DNA from: an uncultured Blautia sp.
GTDB lineage: Bacteria; Bacillota; Clostridia; Lachnospirales; Lachnospiraceae
DNA length: 64,000 nt
Direction of reading: 5' to 3'
Assembly: GCA_958367245.1 (NCBI GenBank)
Contig: CATXEA010000015.1
Coordinates: forward strand, 1 to 64,000
The translations under genes and the position numbers were made by a program. This document shows positions 24,891 through 33,033 of the stretch, piece after piece; positions within the stretch are counted from its first letter, which is position 1, and every line of letters begins with the position of its first letter. The notes beneath the pieces were generated by a model. That model ran no database searches. It was not told the DNA's origin and worked only from the letters and a program-made list of their open reading frames with translations.

Positions 24891-25760
24891 TTATTCTGCT
24901 TTCTCTTCCTCTGCCGCGTCTTCTGCAGGCTCTTCCTCAGTTTCCTCTGCAGACTCCTCTGCGCCGGCATCCTCTCCAAGACAGAGCATATCAGCCACTT
25001 CATATTTCTCGGCAAGCTCTGTGACATCTCCTGCCTCGTAAAGCTTCATTACCTCTGCCCAGACTGTATCTCTGAGTTCTTCGTTTCCTTTTGCAAAACC
25101 AATGCCGTACTGCTCGCTCTGGATTGGTTCTTCCATAATCACATACTTGCCTTCCTCTCTCTGGGCAAGCTGATATTTCGCAACGCCGATATCAACGGCA
25201 ATGGCATCTGCTGCTCCGGAATCAAGATTCATAAACGCCGTATTGTAATCAGGATTCTCTGTAAGAGAAGCAAAGCTTGCTGTCAGATCTTTGTTCCCGT
25301 CGCTGTTCAGCGCATCCAGTGCAGCGGAAGCAGCCTGAACCACAACATTCTTTCCTGCCAGATCTTCCAGCTTCTCGATTCCTGCGTCTGCAGCCACTAC
25401 CATAACCTGCTCGTTATTCAGATACGGGTCTGACCATGTATAATCATCCTCACGGCCATTGATGGTAAAACCGTTCCAGATACAGTCAATATTTCCGGAA
25501 TTGAGCTCCATATCCTTGGAATCCCAGTTAATCGGGGTCTTTACAAGCTCCCATCCAAGATTGTCGCACACCTTCTGAGCCACATCCAGATCAAATCCCA
25601 CATACTCTCCGTTATCATCCATATATCCGAAAGGAGGATATTCAGCATCAAAGCCGACCACCAGAGTCTTGCTCTCTGCATCTGCATGAACAGTGACACC
25701 TGCCATCATTCCCATAGACATTACTGCTGCCATCATTACTGCCAAAGTTCTTTTTTTCAT
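24891..25760 (-). CDS. Polar amino acid ABC transporter, substrate-binding protein
   Basis: 289-aa periplasmic-binding-protein fold, family 3 (SBP_bac_3): VVGFDAEYPPFGYMDDNGEYVGFDLDVA near the start, then CIWNGFTINGREDDYTWSDPY. It captures an amino acid (polar or acidic by family, not provable here). Two oddities: the signal peptide (1-27, ending VTVHADA) has no lipobox cysteine, although Gram-positive binding proteins are normally lipoproteins; and the last 27 residues are an acidic tail almost only of E, A and D. First gene of the operon, behind a near-consensus promoter. Confidence 0.93.
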   Translation of the reverse strand: MKKRTLAVMMAAVMSMGMMAGVTVHADAESKTLVVGFDAEYPPFGYMDDNGEYVGFDLDVAQKVCDNLGWELVKTPINWDSKDMELNSGNIDCIWNGFTINGREDDYTWSDPYLNNEQVMVVAADAGIEKLEDLAGKNVVVQAASAALDALNSDGNKDLTASFASLTENPDYNTAFMNLDSGAADAIAVDIGVAKYQLAQREEGKYVIMEEPIQSEQYGIGFAKGNEELRDTVWAEVMKLYEAGDVTELAEKYEVADMLCLGEDAGAEESAEETEEEPAEDAAEEEKAE

Positions 25761-25829
25761 GACTAATCTCCTTTATTATACATTTTATTCTTTTATCACG
25801 TAGCCACTCTGCTGTGTGAAAGTGACTTT

Positions 25830-25858
25830 ATCTTACCATACACAAAGGAGTATGTCAA
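25830..25858 (-). promoter_or_regulatory. Promoter of the amino acid ABC operon
   Basis: Minus strand: -35 TTGACA (25858-25853), 17-bp spacer, -10 TAAGAT (25835-25830). Confidence 0.75.
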
Positions 25859-25878
25859 CACTTATTTTGCGCTCTTTC

Positions 25879-26682
25879 TTACGCTCCGGTACTTCTGTGA
25901 TACTCTCCCGTGAGAGTTTCCAGCATACCATCCACCTGCTCCGGAATTACTTCCTGCTCCGGAATCTCAGAGAAACGGGACAGGGCTTCCTCCATTTCTT
26001 TTTTTGCTTCTGTAAGGATTTCTGCCTGCAGCTTATCTGTCTCCAGCTCTTTTATTTTTCTGTTATATTCCTCTTTGCTACGGATGCTTCTGTATGCAAG
26101 AAGGTAGCAGCTTAAATCTCCTGCAGTTTTTTTGTCCAGATACGCCTTCCAAAAGCATTCCAGCGCTTTCTCCATCTGAAAGAGATAGCTGTAGGCACAG
26201 CCGAGATTATGGTAGATTTCTCCCTTAAATCCCTGACGCACAGTGTCAATGTCATCTCTTTCCAGCAATTTCTGATATACACGGATGGCATTTACATACA
26301 TCCGGTTCTCAACCAGCAAATCCCCCTTGTGCTTCTTGCGAAGAGGAACCGGCTCCTGGTCAAGAAGAGCCAGTTTTCCGTTAAGAACACGCAGTTCCTC
26401 ATAAGTAAGATAATTTATCTCCTTAAAGATAGGATACAGAACATCTTCCGCACTGACGAATTTCCCCATATGAGGGCGTAATTTGGCTGCAAGCTTTGCA
26501 AGTCCCAGTTCCTCCTCCAGCCAGACACATAATCCCTCATTTATAATCGAACTGTCTATCAGATAAAGATTGTGGTACAGGTAATAGCAGAGCTCCTCGA
26601 TGGAATAAATATTCGTGCTGATATTTTCAATGAAATAGGGATGCTCTGCCTTTTTTATCTGGCATAAAATATATCCGCTCAC
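25879..26682 (-). CDS. TPR-like protein of the DUF5717/DUF5716 cluster, function unknown
   Basis: 267 aa, no signal peptide or membrane segment. The N-terminal 70 residues (YILCQIKKAEHPYFIEN, then SIEELCYYLYHNLYLID) look like a distinct helical domain. One readable tetratricopeptide-type repeat lies near 155-188 (YHNLGCAYSYLFQMEKALECFWKAY). Residues about 200-245 are a charged, coiled-coil-like helix. The start is GTG at 26682 with GAGGAGG upstream. It is the last gene of the cluster, 13 bp after DUF5716, and presumably works with those two proteins. No function can be assigned. Confidence 0.8.
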   Translation of the reverse strand: MSGYILCQIKKAEHPYFIENISTNIYSIEELCYYLYHNLYLIDSSIINEGLCVWLEEELGLAKLAAKLRPHMGKFVSAEDVLYPIFKEINYLTYEELRVLNGKLALLDQEPVPLRKKHKGDLLVENRMYVNAIRVYQKLLERDDIDTVRQGFKGEIYHNLGCAYSYLFQMEKALECFWKAYLDKKTAGDLSCYLLAYRSIRSKEEYNRKIKELETDKLQAEILTEAKKEMEEALSRFSEIPEQEVIPEQVDGMLETLTGEYHRSTGA

Positions 26683-26695
26683 TTTTTTTCCTCCT

Positions 26696-27943
26696 CTACC
26701 ACTCTACAATTTCTTCCCAGGTCTTTCCGCTTGACGGGAACATTTCCCCGAAGCCCAGATCCCGGACATATACCCGGCATTCCTTCGGAGAGAGATACTG
26801 CAGTTCCAGATAAAGACGGGTCGTCTTATTTGGACGGGGCGGAAGTCCGGGCAGCATCATTCCTACCTTGCGCTTCTGCGGTCTGTCAAAGGTACTGATA
26901 ACAAATACGATTTCCTCTGTGTCGTCCAGAAGAAATTCGCAGGAAGACTTACAGTCATACCAGTTATTTCCTGCCTCAATAAGAGGATAATATGCCGGAG
27001 AACCCATAACGCGCATCTCCATCCCCACATCCGCCAGAACAAGAGATTCGCTGAGATATCGGTAATTCTTCAGTTCCTTATCTTCCAGCTTCTCTTTTCC
27101 CGCTGCGCAGGCGCCTTTGGCAAAGAGATTGTTTCCGTAAAAAACCTTTCTCTTCTGATGGCAGAGATGTTTCACAGATTCCTGCGCCCAATCCTGTGAA
27201 AAGCCATTTCCGGTAATCTGGATACTGGAATAAAGATCTGTTCCCAGCGTTTTCTGTATAAACAGGGCAAATTCCCGATCTCTCTCTTCCCCCTCTGCAG
27301 GCAGATCCGTCTCTACCGACTCCTCCAGACGGACAAGAACCGGTTTCGACGCGCCGTTCATGGACAGCTTTCGAAAAGATACCCCATGCTCTGTAAAAGC
27401 ATACCATCCGATACTTCTGTTCCATGTCTCTCTTTTCTGCGTCAGAGCATAGTAATAAAAGCTTTCTCCATAATCAAGAAGCATATATTTTTCCTGCGGA
27501 AAGCCCAGCTCTTCAAATGCCTTCTGGAAATTTGCCACCTGAACCACGCTGAGCCGGGGTACTGTCACTGCCAGGCATTTCGTATTCTTTACTACTTCCA
27601 CAATTCCCAGAAATTTAAGCATCCCTTTCAGAAACTGCGCCAGAAGCTCCCACGGCTGAATTTCTTCTCCCTCTACCTGCACAGTTTCCTCTCCCTGACA
27701 GATCGTATAGAGGTCGTCGATCATGATACCGCCCTTTTCCCGGGCAAAGTATTCCGCTTCCAGTCCCACACAGTAATCCTTCTGCTCTACACGTCTGCAA
27801 AGGCAGGTCGGAGCCTCCAACTGACTTGTCCCCACTTTCATGGAAATAGAGCGCGGCTCCCCGGCTTTACGGTCATAATAACTGATCTGGGACGTTTTTT
27901 TCCCGAAATCAATTCCTACTATCAAATCACGAATTTCGTTCAT
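26696..27943 (-). CDS. DUF5716 family protein, Hsp70/actin-like fold
   Basis: 415 aa. The order of motifs resembles an Hsp70-type ATPase: phosphate-1 loop GIDFGKKTSQISYYD (10-24), VTVPRLSVVQVANFQKAFEELG (127-147) like the Hsp70 TVPAYF segment, an adenosine-like ITGNGFS (243-249), and KGACAAG (276-282) like the Hsp70 GAA block. The phosphate-2 region (about 177-195) lacks a clear DxGGG, so ATPase activity is doubtful. The last 70 residues (TRLYLELQYLSPKECRVYVRDLGFG) look like a beta domain. Its start overlaps the DUF5717 stop by 4 bp. The family name is recalled from the overall pattern; its function is not known. Confidence 0.8.
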   Translation of the reverse strand: MNEIRDLIVGIDFGKKTSQISYYDRKAGEPRSISMKVGTSQLEAPTCLCRRVEQKDYCVGLEAEYFAREKGGIMIDDLYTICQGEETVQVEGEEIQPWELLAQFLKGMLKFLGIVEVVKNTKCLAVTVPRLSVVQVANFQKAFEELGFPQEKYMLLDYGESFYYYALTQKRETWNRSIGWYAFTEHGVSFRKLSMNGASKPVLVRLEESVETDLPAEGEERDREFALFIQKTLGTDLYSSIQITGNGFSQDWAQESVKHLCHQKRKVFYGNNLFAKGACAAGKEKLEDKELKNYRYLSESLVLADVGMEMRVMGSPAYYPLIEAGNNWYDCKSSCEFLLDDTEEIVFVISTFDRPQKRKVGMMLPGLPPRPNKTTRLYLELQYLSPKECRVYVRDLGFGEMFPSSGKTWEEIVEW

Positions 27944-30900
27944 CCTCTGCCTCCTGTTTCTGCTGCCGTATCTTCCGTTTCTATACGGAACATTTCCCTT
28001 ACATACTGTTCCCGGCGCAGGAATTTCTTCATCTGGGAAAGAACCTCCTGCCCTTTCTCAAGTCTGCGGGCAGAAAGCATCTGATTAATCAACTGATACT
28101 TGCTGGAAGGAACTCCTTCTATCTTGTCCATCGTTATCACACGCTCCTGCGTCTTCGTGCTCTTCTTTCCCTCTTCAACCACGAAATAATACCGGAGCGT
28201 TTCCCCGTAAAACAGAGTAAAGGTTTTTCCGAAAATTCCCTCATACATTCTTCGCATGGGTTCGATCTTATATTCCGGTTCTGTACCAAGTCCTGCGTCC
28301 AGAGCATAATACAGCGTGACCTTCGCCTCCGGATTTCCGTGATATTCCACAAAGGTCTTATCATCAAGCTGGTACGGGCTTAAAAGCTTCGCAGGAAGTC
28401 TCCTGAAGAAAGAAAATACCATTTCCCTGCGAATGCATTCCTCCAGCATCTCTCTTTCCATATCCTGATATTTTCCGCTTACTCTCTTCTCTCTGGAAAG
28501 CGCCTTAAATAATGCAAGACGGCAAATCTGGTTTACCGGCCACTTATTCTCATATGCATATTCCAGTCTTTCTTTCACGAAAGGACTCATCGGAAATTCT
28601 TTTACAAAAACGCCGTAGGAAACCAGTGTCAGATAAGCGCCGATAATCCGCTCCTTACCTGACTGTTTCACATAGCTTTCCAGCACCTTCTCTCCCTCCT
28701 TGCGGTAGTCTCCAAGGAGCATAAGAAGGCTTAATATCTTCTCTTCCAAATCATAGGTGTCCATTTCAAAGCCCTGCGCGCTCTTCCATACAGAGAACAG
28801 TTCGTCCACAGGACCGAAACGGTATTTCATCAGATAATGAAGAATGACCTCGTCATATTTGCCGCTTCTGTACACAGCCGACGCAAGGGCGAGAAGCTCC
28901 TCATCCTCCGCCATATCGCAGCGGATCAGCATACGGCTCACCAGCTTGAGAAGGCTTCCCATATCAAGCCCTTCATATCCGAACTCTTCTATAATTCCCA
29001 TTGCCTGAGTAAAAAGTCCTCTGGAAATCAGGACAGTGAGAAGTGTCGTTCTGTCCACCAGTGCATATTCCCGGAAATCCATCTTTTTGAGATAATCATC
29101 AAGATCCTCTCCATGAACGTGTTCTGCGTAATAATCCAGGATTCTTTTCCGGATTTCCCTCTTATATTCCCCTGAAAAAGCATCCAGACACACAAGCTTC
29201 TGGAAAATCTCAAGATTTTCGCTGTCAGGCTGTGTATTTACACAGTAATGGAGAAGCGCTCCCTGCTCCGTCACTCCTGCCTTCAGAACATTTTCCACAA
29301 TATCATGCTCATCAAACAGCTTCTTTACATTATAATCTACTGTTGCAGCATATCTGCGCTGCTTGTCATCCTGAAAGAGAATTACCGCATCCTCTGTGTA
29401 AATACGCGGGTATGCCACTCCCTGTACGCAGGGATAGCTTTCTTCCTTCTCCATCTGATTATGCCGGACAATTACATGACGAACCTTTTTGTCATCACAG
29501 TACAGACGGAAGGTAAACATTTTTTTTGCAATCGCCTCTGCCTGAGCATAGGTCTTCGGTTCACTTAAGAATTCCTGATAAAGAACTGCATAATTTTCGT
29601 TCATCCTGCCTTCCGCCATTTTACGGCGGGCAAATTCTTCCATCACCTCACGGTAATCCTCATAGGTTCCCGGTTCCCGTTCCTTATTGCTGATAATGCT
29701 CGCATAAATAAATGCCTTCTTAGCATCTCCAAGGGTATTGCTGTTATACGTAAAATACATCAGAAGAGGCTTGGGAAGCTCTCTCTGATAAGAAGTATCC
29801 ATCGTTTCTACATAATATTCATACAGCCTTGTAAGGCGCAGACCATGCTCCACTGCCAGAGAAAACCACCGGAAATATTCGGCTTTCCTTGGATTTCCAA
29901 GCATAATATATCTGCAGATAGCCTCCAGCGTATCATCTGTCGGAAACGCCTCATAGCCCATGGCAAGGGCGTCGTAAAGACTTCTGTTAAAGTTTTTTTC
30001 ATAGCCGGAAAGATAGGCGAAACGCATAACAAGCTCTTCCGTAAGCATCTCTTCCTTCCCTGCAAAAAGAAATACCTGTGCCCAGAACCGATTCAGCCTG
30101 TGGAGAAGAGACATATCCCTGCGGATATAATTCCATGCCTCCAGATAGAGAAACGGGCTTCTGCATCCCCTCTCAAACTGTTCTTCCATCATAAATACAG
30201 CTCTTGAGGGAGACGAGGTAATTGTAGAATCCACTTTAAGGAGAAGATTAAACAAAAGGAAGCTGTCCTCCTTCTGCATATAAAAATTCTGCAATTTCCG
30301 AAGCCCCTGCTCTTTGTCCCTGTAAAGTCCCACTGCCATACACAGATAAAGATATGCGCCTGCAAGCTCCAGATTTTCTTTGGTAAATGTAGTATCGCTG
30401 AATTTCTTAAGGATTTCTGCCGCTGCCTCCAGATTCTCCTCCAGATAATAGAGATATGCGCCGTAAAGCTGATATTCCGGATATTCGCATCCTGTCTCCT
30501 GAAGCTGATTTAAAATAAACCGGCTGCTTCCCACCCATGTTTTGAAGTCCATTTTTCCGCAGAAATGGGTAAGGCAGTCTTTCATCAGAGACAGCCTCTG
30601 CTGCTTCACCTGTGAATCCACTTTTACCGTAACTCTGGAATCTCTGGATGCCATAATTCGATAGGACAGTTCCTGATATGGACTCCTGATGACTATTTCT
30701 CCATACTGTCTTCCTCTGCCCAGCTTCTCCTTCTGAATCACATAATCCACCTGATAATGCGTACCAATGAAATCCTCTTCTGTCACCACTTTACGGCTCA
30801 CTTCCAGAAAATCCCCTCTTGCCTCAATATCCAGACGCAGATGTCCCCATCCAGTTCTCTTTACAGAAAAAGACTCTCTGACAGATTCATTGATATTATA

Positions 30901-31506
30901 AAATTCTTCTCCGCTGGATTTCAGAGATATACGCACAGGCTCTTTTTTGCCTGTTCCAATAAAAAACTCCTCAAGATGCTGATAAGTGACTGGCTGCCTT
31001 GAAAGTCCGCGATACAGGGCATGTACTTTTTCATCTGCATCTTTGAGCACCATCTGGAAACTTTTGTCTGTAAAAAGCCGATATGCCTCCCGGAAATCGG
31101 TTTTGGCAATTTCGCAGAATCCCTCCAGATCTTTCACCTCGCCTGCAGAGCTTTTCACCTGTTCCGTCTCAGTTTCAATGATGAACGGAAGCTTATATTC
31201 GCCGATGTTTGTAGTAAAGCAAAGCCATCCTTCGTGTTTTTCTCCCGGCTTCATCCCAACGCCATCCACACCGTAAGGCAGACAGATCGTTGTTCCTGAA
31301 AATTCATCGCTTCCGGGCACAAGACGTCTGTTGGAAGATGTCACATAGCCGCGTATCCTGCGGTTATCCTCTGTTCCCACGTAGATATCCCCTCTATAGG
31401 TCTCTCCGGCTTTCAGAGTGACTGCTATTTTTTCCTGAGAAAACAGAAGTTCCGGCTGTTCGTATTCAAATTTTCCGCTTAACAGTTGTTCTATCTTTTT
31501 TTTCAA
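27940..31506 (-). CDS. DUF5717 family giant protein, function unknown
   Basis: 1188 aa, soluble, no signal peptide. The N-terminal 300 residues are beta-rich, perhaps two sandwich domains (LKAGETYRGDIYVGTEDNRR at 32-51; LRLDIEARGDFLEVSRKVV). The long middle (about 300-1000) is alpha-helical and repeat-like, of the TPR type (YQLYGAYLYYLEENLEAAAEILKKF). The C-terminus again has beta strands (AKVTLYYALDAGLG) and a basic helical end. The start is TTG at 31506 with AAGGTG 7 nt upstream. It is first of three co-directional genes with DUF5716 and a TPR protein. No function can be assigned; a large scaffold or chaperone partner is a guess. Confidence 0.8.
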   Translation of the reverse strand: MKKKIEQLLSGKFEYEQPELLFSQEKIAVTLKAGETYRGDIYVGTEDNRRIRGYVTSSNRRLVPGSDEFSGTTICLPYGVDGVGMKPGEKHEGWLCFTTNIGEYKLPFIIETETEQVKSSAGEVKDLEGFCEIAKTDFREAYRLFTDKSFQMVLKDADEKVHALYRGLSRQPVTYQHLEEFFIGTGKKEPVRISLKSSGEEFYNINESVRESFSVKRTGWGHLRLDIEARGDFLEVSRKVVTEEDFIGTHYQVDYVIQKEKLGRGRQYGEIVIRSPYQELSYRIMASRDSRVTVKVDSQVKQQRLSLMKDCLTHFCGKMDFKTWVGSSRFILNQLQETGCEYPEYQLYGAYLYYLEENLEAAAEILKKFSDTTFTKENLELAGAYLYLCMAVGLYRDKEQGLRKLQNFYMQKEDSFLLFNLLLKVDSTITSSPSRAVFMMEEQFERGCRSPFLYLEAWNYIRRDMSLLHRLNRFWAQVFLFAGKEEMLTEELVMRFAYLSGYEKNFNRSLYDALAMGYEAFPTDDTLEAICRYIMLGNPRKAEYFRWFSLAVEHGLRLTRLYEYYVETMDTSYQRELPKPLLMYFTYNSNTLGDAKKAFIYASIISNKEREPGTYEDYREVMEEFARRKMAEGRMNENYAVLYQEFLSEPKTYAQAEAIAKKMFTFRLYCDDKKVRHVIVRHNQMEKEESYPCVQGVAYPRIYTEDAVILFQDDKQRRYAATVDYNVKKLFDEHDIVENVLKAGVTEQGALLHYCVNTQPDSENLEIFQKLVCLDAFSGEYKREIRKRILDYYAEHVHGEDLDDYLKKMDFREYALVDRTTLLTVLISRGLFTQAMGIIEEFGYEGLDMGSLLKLVSRMLIRCDMAEDEELLALASAVYRSGKYDEVILHYLMKYRFGPVDELFSVWKSAQGFEMDTYDLEEKILSLLMLLGDYRKEGEKVLESYVKQSGKERIIGAYLTLVSYGVFVKEFPMSPFVKERLEYAYENKWPVNQICRLALFKALSREKRVSGKYQDMEREMLEECIRREMVFSFFRRLPAKLLSPYQLDDKTFVEYHGNPEAKVTLYYALDAGLGTEPEYKIEPMRRMYEGIFGKTFTLFYGETLRYYFVVEEGKKSTKTQERVITMDKIEGVPSSKYQLINQMLSARRLEKGQEVLSQMKKFLRREQYVREMFRIETEDTAAETGGRG

Positions 31507-31564
31507 AATCGTTCACCTTATGTCCTTGTTTATCCTATAATTCGTCATTTTACCTATGGAGACA

Positions 31565-31593
31565 ATTATACACTACAAACGTCTCAAGCGCAA
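31565..31593 (-). promoter_or_regulatory. Promoter of the DUF5717 cluster
   Basis: Minus strand: -35 TTGCGC (31593-31588), 17-bp spacer, -10 TATAAT (31570-31565). Confidence 0.55.
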
Positions 31594-31658
31594 GAAAGCC
31601 TGTTCGAAAAAAGCATGGTTCACCCTATTTCCTTTTTTTCATATCAATGGTATTTTTA

Positions 31659-31687
31659 TTGCTAAAATACCCTTAAAATGCTATAAT
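31659..31687 (+). promoter_or_regulatory. Promoter of the transglutaminase-like gene
   Basis: -35 TTGCTA (31659-31664), 17-bp spacer, -10 TATAAT (31682-31687). Confidence 0.65.
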
Positions 31688-31739
31688 TTTCCTATACTTT
31701 CAATCATTTAAAATACCCCATCTGTAAAGGAGGCTTATT

Positions 31740-32537
31740 ATGAAAAACCAAAAGAAACACATCCTTTTCCCGTTTTTTCTTGCTCTCTGCCTGATTCTCG
31801 TTACCGCAGGCACAGTCAGCGCAGCTCCCGTATACAAAAACAAATTTGTAAAAACAAAAGGCAAAATCTATCATTATAATGAAAAAGGCAAAAAAGATAA
31901 AGGCATTATAAAAGTCAACGGAAAAAACTACTATTTCGACTCCAAAGGAATCCAGCGCACAGGCTGGCAGAAAATCAAAAATAATTATTATTTCTTCCAG
32001 ATCAAAAACGGCAGAGGCGGCAGTATGGTAACCTCCAAAACCGTAAATGGAATCAAGCTGGGCAGGAACGGAAAAGCCAGCTACAACAGCACAGGTCTGC
32101 GCAAGCTTAAGGTCATGGTAAAAGCAAATAAAATCATGGAAAGCATAACCAACTACAACATGTCGAAATCCGAAAAACTTCGGAAGTGTTTCGAAAAGAC
32201 CCTCTCATACCGTTACTGCAACATCGGTGGTTTCCGCAAAACAGATCCTGCCTGGGATGTTTTTTATGCGGAAGAAATGTTGTTTAAAGGACGCGGAGAC
32301 TGCTACTGCGGCGCTTCAGCCTTTGCCTACCTTGCCAATGCTGCAGGTTATACAAATGTTGCATCCGTTTCCTCAGGAGGTCATGGATGGGCAGAAGTAA
32401 ACAACAGAATCTGTGACCCAAACTGGGCGGTTATCACCCAGAAGCCGGACGACTACTTCTATCTTGAAGCTTCTATGAGCGGCGTCGGCGGAAGACCGAT
32501 GTACAGTCAGAACCGATGGTATGTAAAAAAAGTATAA
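31740..32537 (+). CDS. Secreted transglutaminase-like protein with wall-binding-like repeats
   Basis: 265 aa. A Sec signal peptide ends near residue 29 (TVSAA). Residues 35-115 are very lysine-rich and carry two to three glucan/choline-binding-type repeats (KIYHYNEKGKK, GKNYYFDSKGIQRTGW, NNYYFF). Residues 125-265 form a transglutaminase-like cysteine peptidase domain with a probable triad C188 (GRGDCYCGASAF), H215 (SGGHGWAEV) and D226 (CDPNW). It may crosslink or cleave protein or peptide at the cell surface; the substrate is unknown. AAAGGAGG precedes the start, and a strong terminator follows. Confidence 0.85.
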   Translation: MKNQKKHILFPFFLALCLILVTAGTVSAAPVYKNKFVKTKGKIYHYNEKGKKDKGIIKVNGKNYYFDSKGIQRTGWQKIKNNYYFFQIKNGRGGSMVTSKTVNGIKLGRNGKASYNSTGLRKLKVMVKANKIMESITNYNMSKSEKLRKCFEKTLSYRYCNIGGFRKTDPAWDVFYAEEMLFKGRGDCYCGASAFAYLANAAGYTNVASVSSGGHGWAEVNNRICDPNWAVITQKPDDYFYLEASMSGVGGRPMYSQNRWYVKKV

Positions 32538-32547
32538 AGATTCTCTG

Positions 32548-32592
32548 ATTTGCCCGGAATAATTTCCTGAAACGGAATTATTCCGGGCAAAT
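32548..32592 (+). terminator. Terminator after the transglutaminase-like gene
   Basis: Stem ATTTGCCCGGAATAATT/AATTATTCCGGGCAAAT (about 19 bp, one bulged T), loop CTGAAAC, followed by the moderate T-run TGTGATTTTG. Confidence 0.8.
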
Positions 32593-32684
32593 GTGATTTT
32601 GTCACAGAACTGTTCTCTGGTCTGATGTATATTTAAGCCACAAAGAAAAAAACTAAAAAAACAACCCCAAAGGAGGACAAATAT

Positions 32685-32990
32685 ATGTCAGCTATCAATA
32701 TAAATAAAGACAATTTCCAGAACGAAGTTATGAATTCCAGCAATCCGGTTCTTTTAGATTTCTGGGCTCCGTGGTGCGGACCATGCCGTATGGTAGTTCC
32801 CATCGTAGAGGAGATTGCAGAAGAACGCTCCGACATCACAGTAGGCAAGGTTAATGTAGACGAGCAGCCTGAGCTTGCAAGCCAGTTCGGTATCATGAGC
32901 ATTCCTACACTGGTTGTAATGAAAGACGGCAAAATCATCAATCAGGCAATGGGAGCCCGCTCCAAGAGCTCTATTCTTGAAATGCTGTAA
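32685..32990 (+). CDS. trxA: Thioredoxin
   Basis: 101-aa thioredoxin fold with the active-site motif WAPWCGPCRM (Cys-Gly-Pro-Cys at about 32-35) and the cis-proline loop SIPTLVV. It reduces protein disulfides and may supply electrons in sulfur metabolism. AAAGGAGG precedes the start. The next gene, a CoA-disulfide/persulfide reductase with rhodanese domain, starts 43 bp later on the same strand, so the two are likely cotranscribed and work on thiol or sulfane sulfur redox. No thioredoxin reductase gene is nearby. Confidence 0.95.
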   Translation: MSAININKDNFQNEVMNSSNPVLLDFWAPWCGPCRMVVPIVEEIAEERSDITVGKVNVDEQPELASQFGIMSIPTLVVMKDGKIINQAMGARSKSSILEML

Positions 32991-33033
32991 GAAGGACGCA
33001 TTGCCTCATATTCAGGAAAGGTGGAACACTAAG

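Noticed and set aside
27386..28084. 232-codon plus-strand frame opposite DUF5716/DUF5717
   Set aside because: No start signal and low-quality protein composition; the minus-strand genes overlap in the normal way for an operon.
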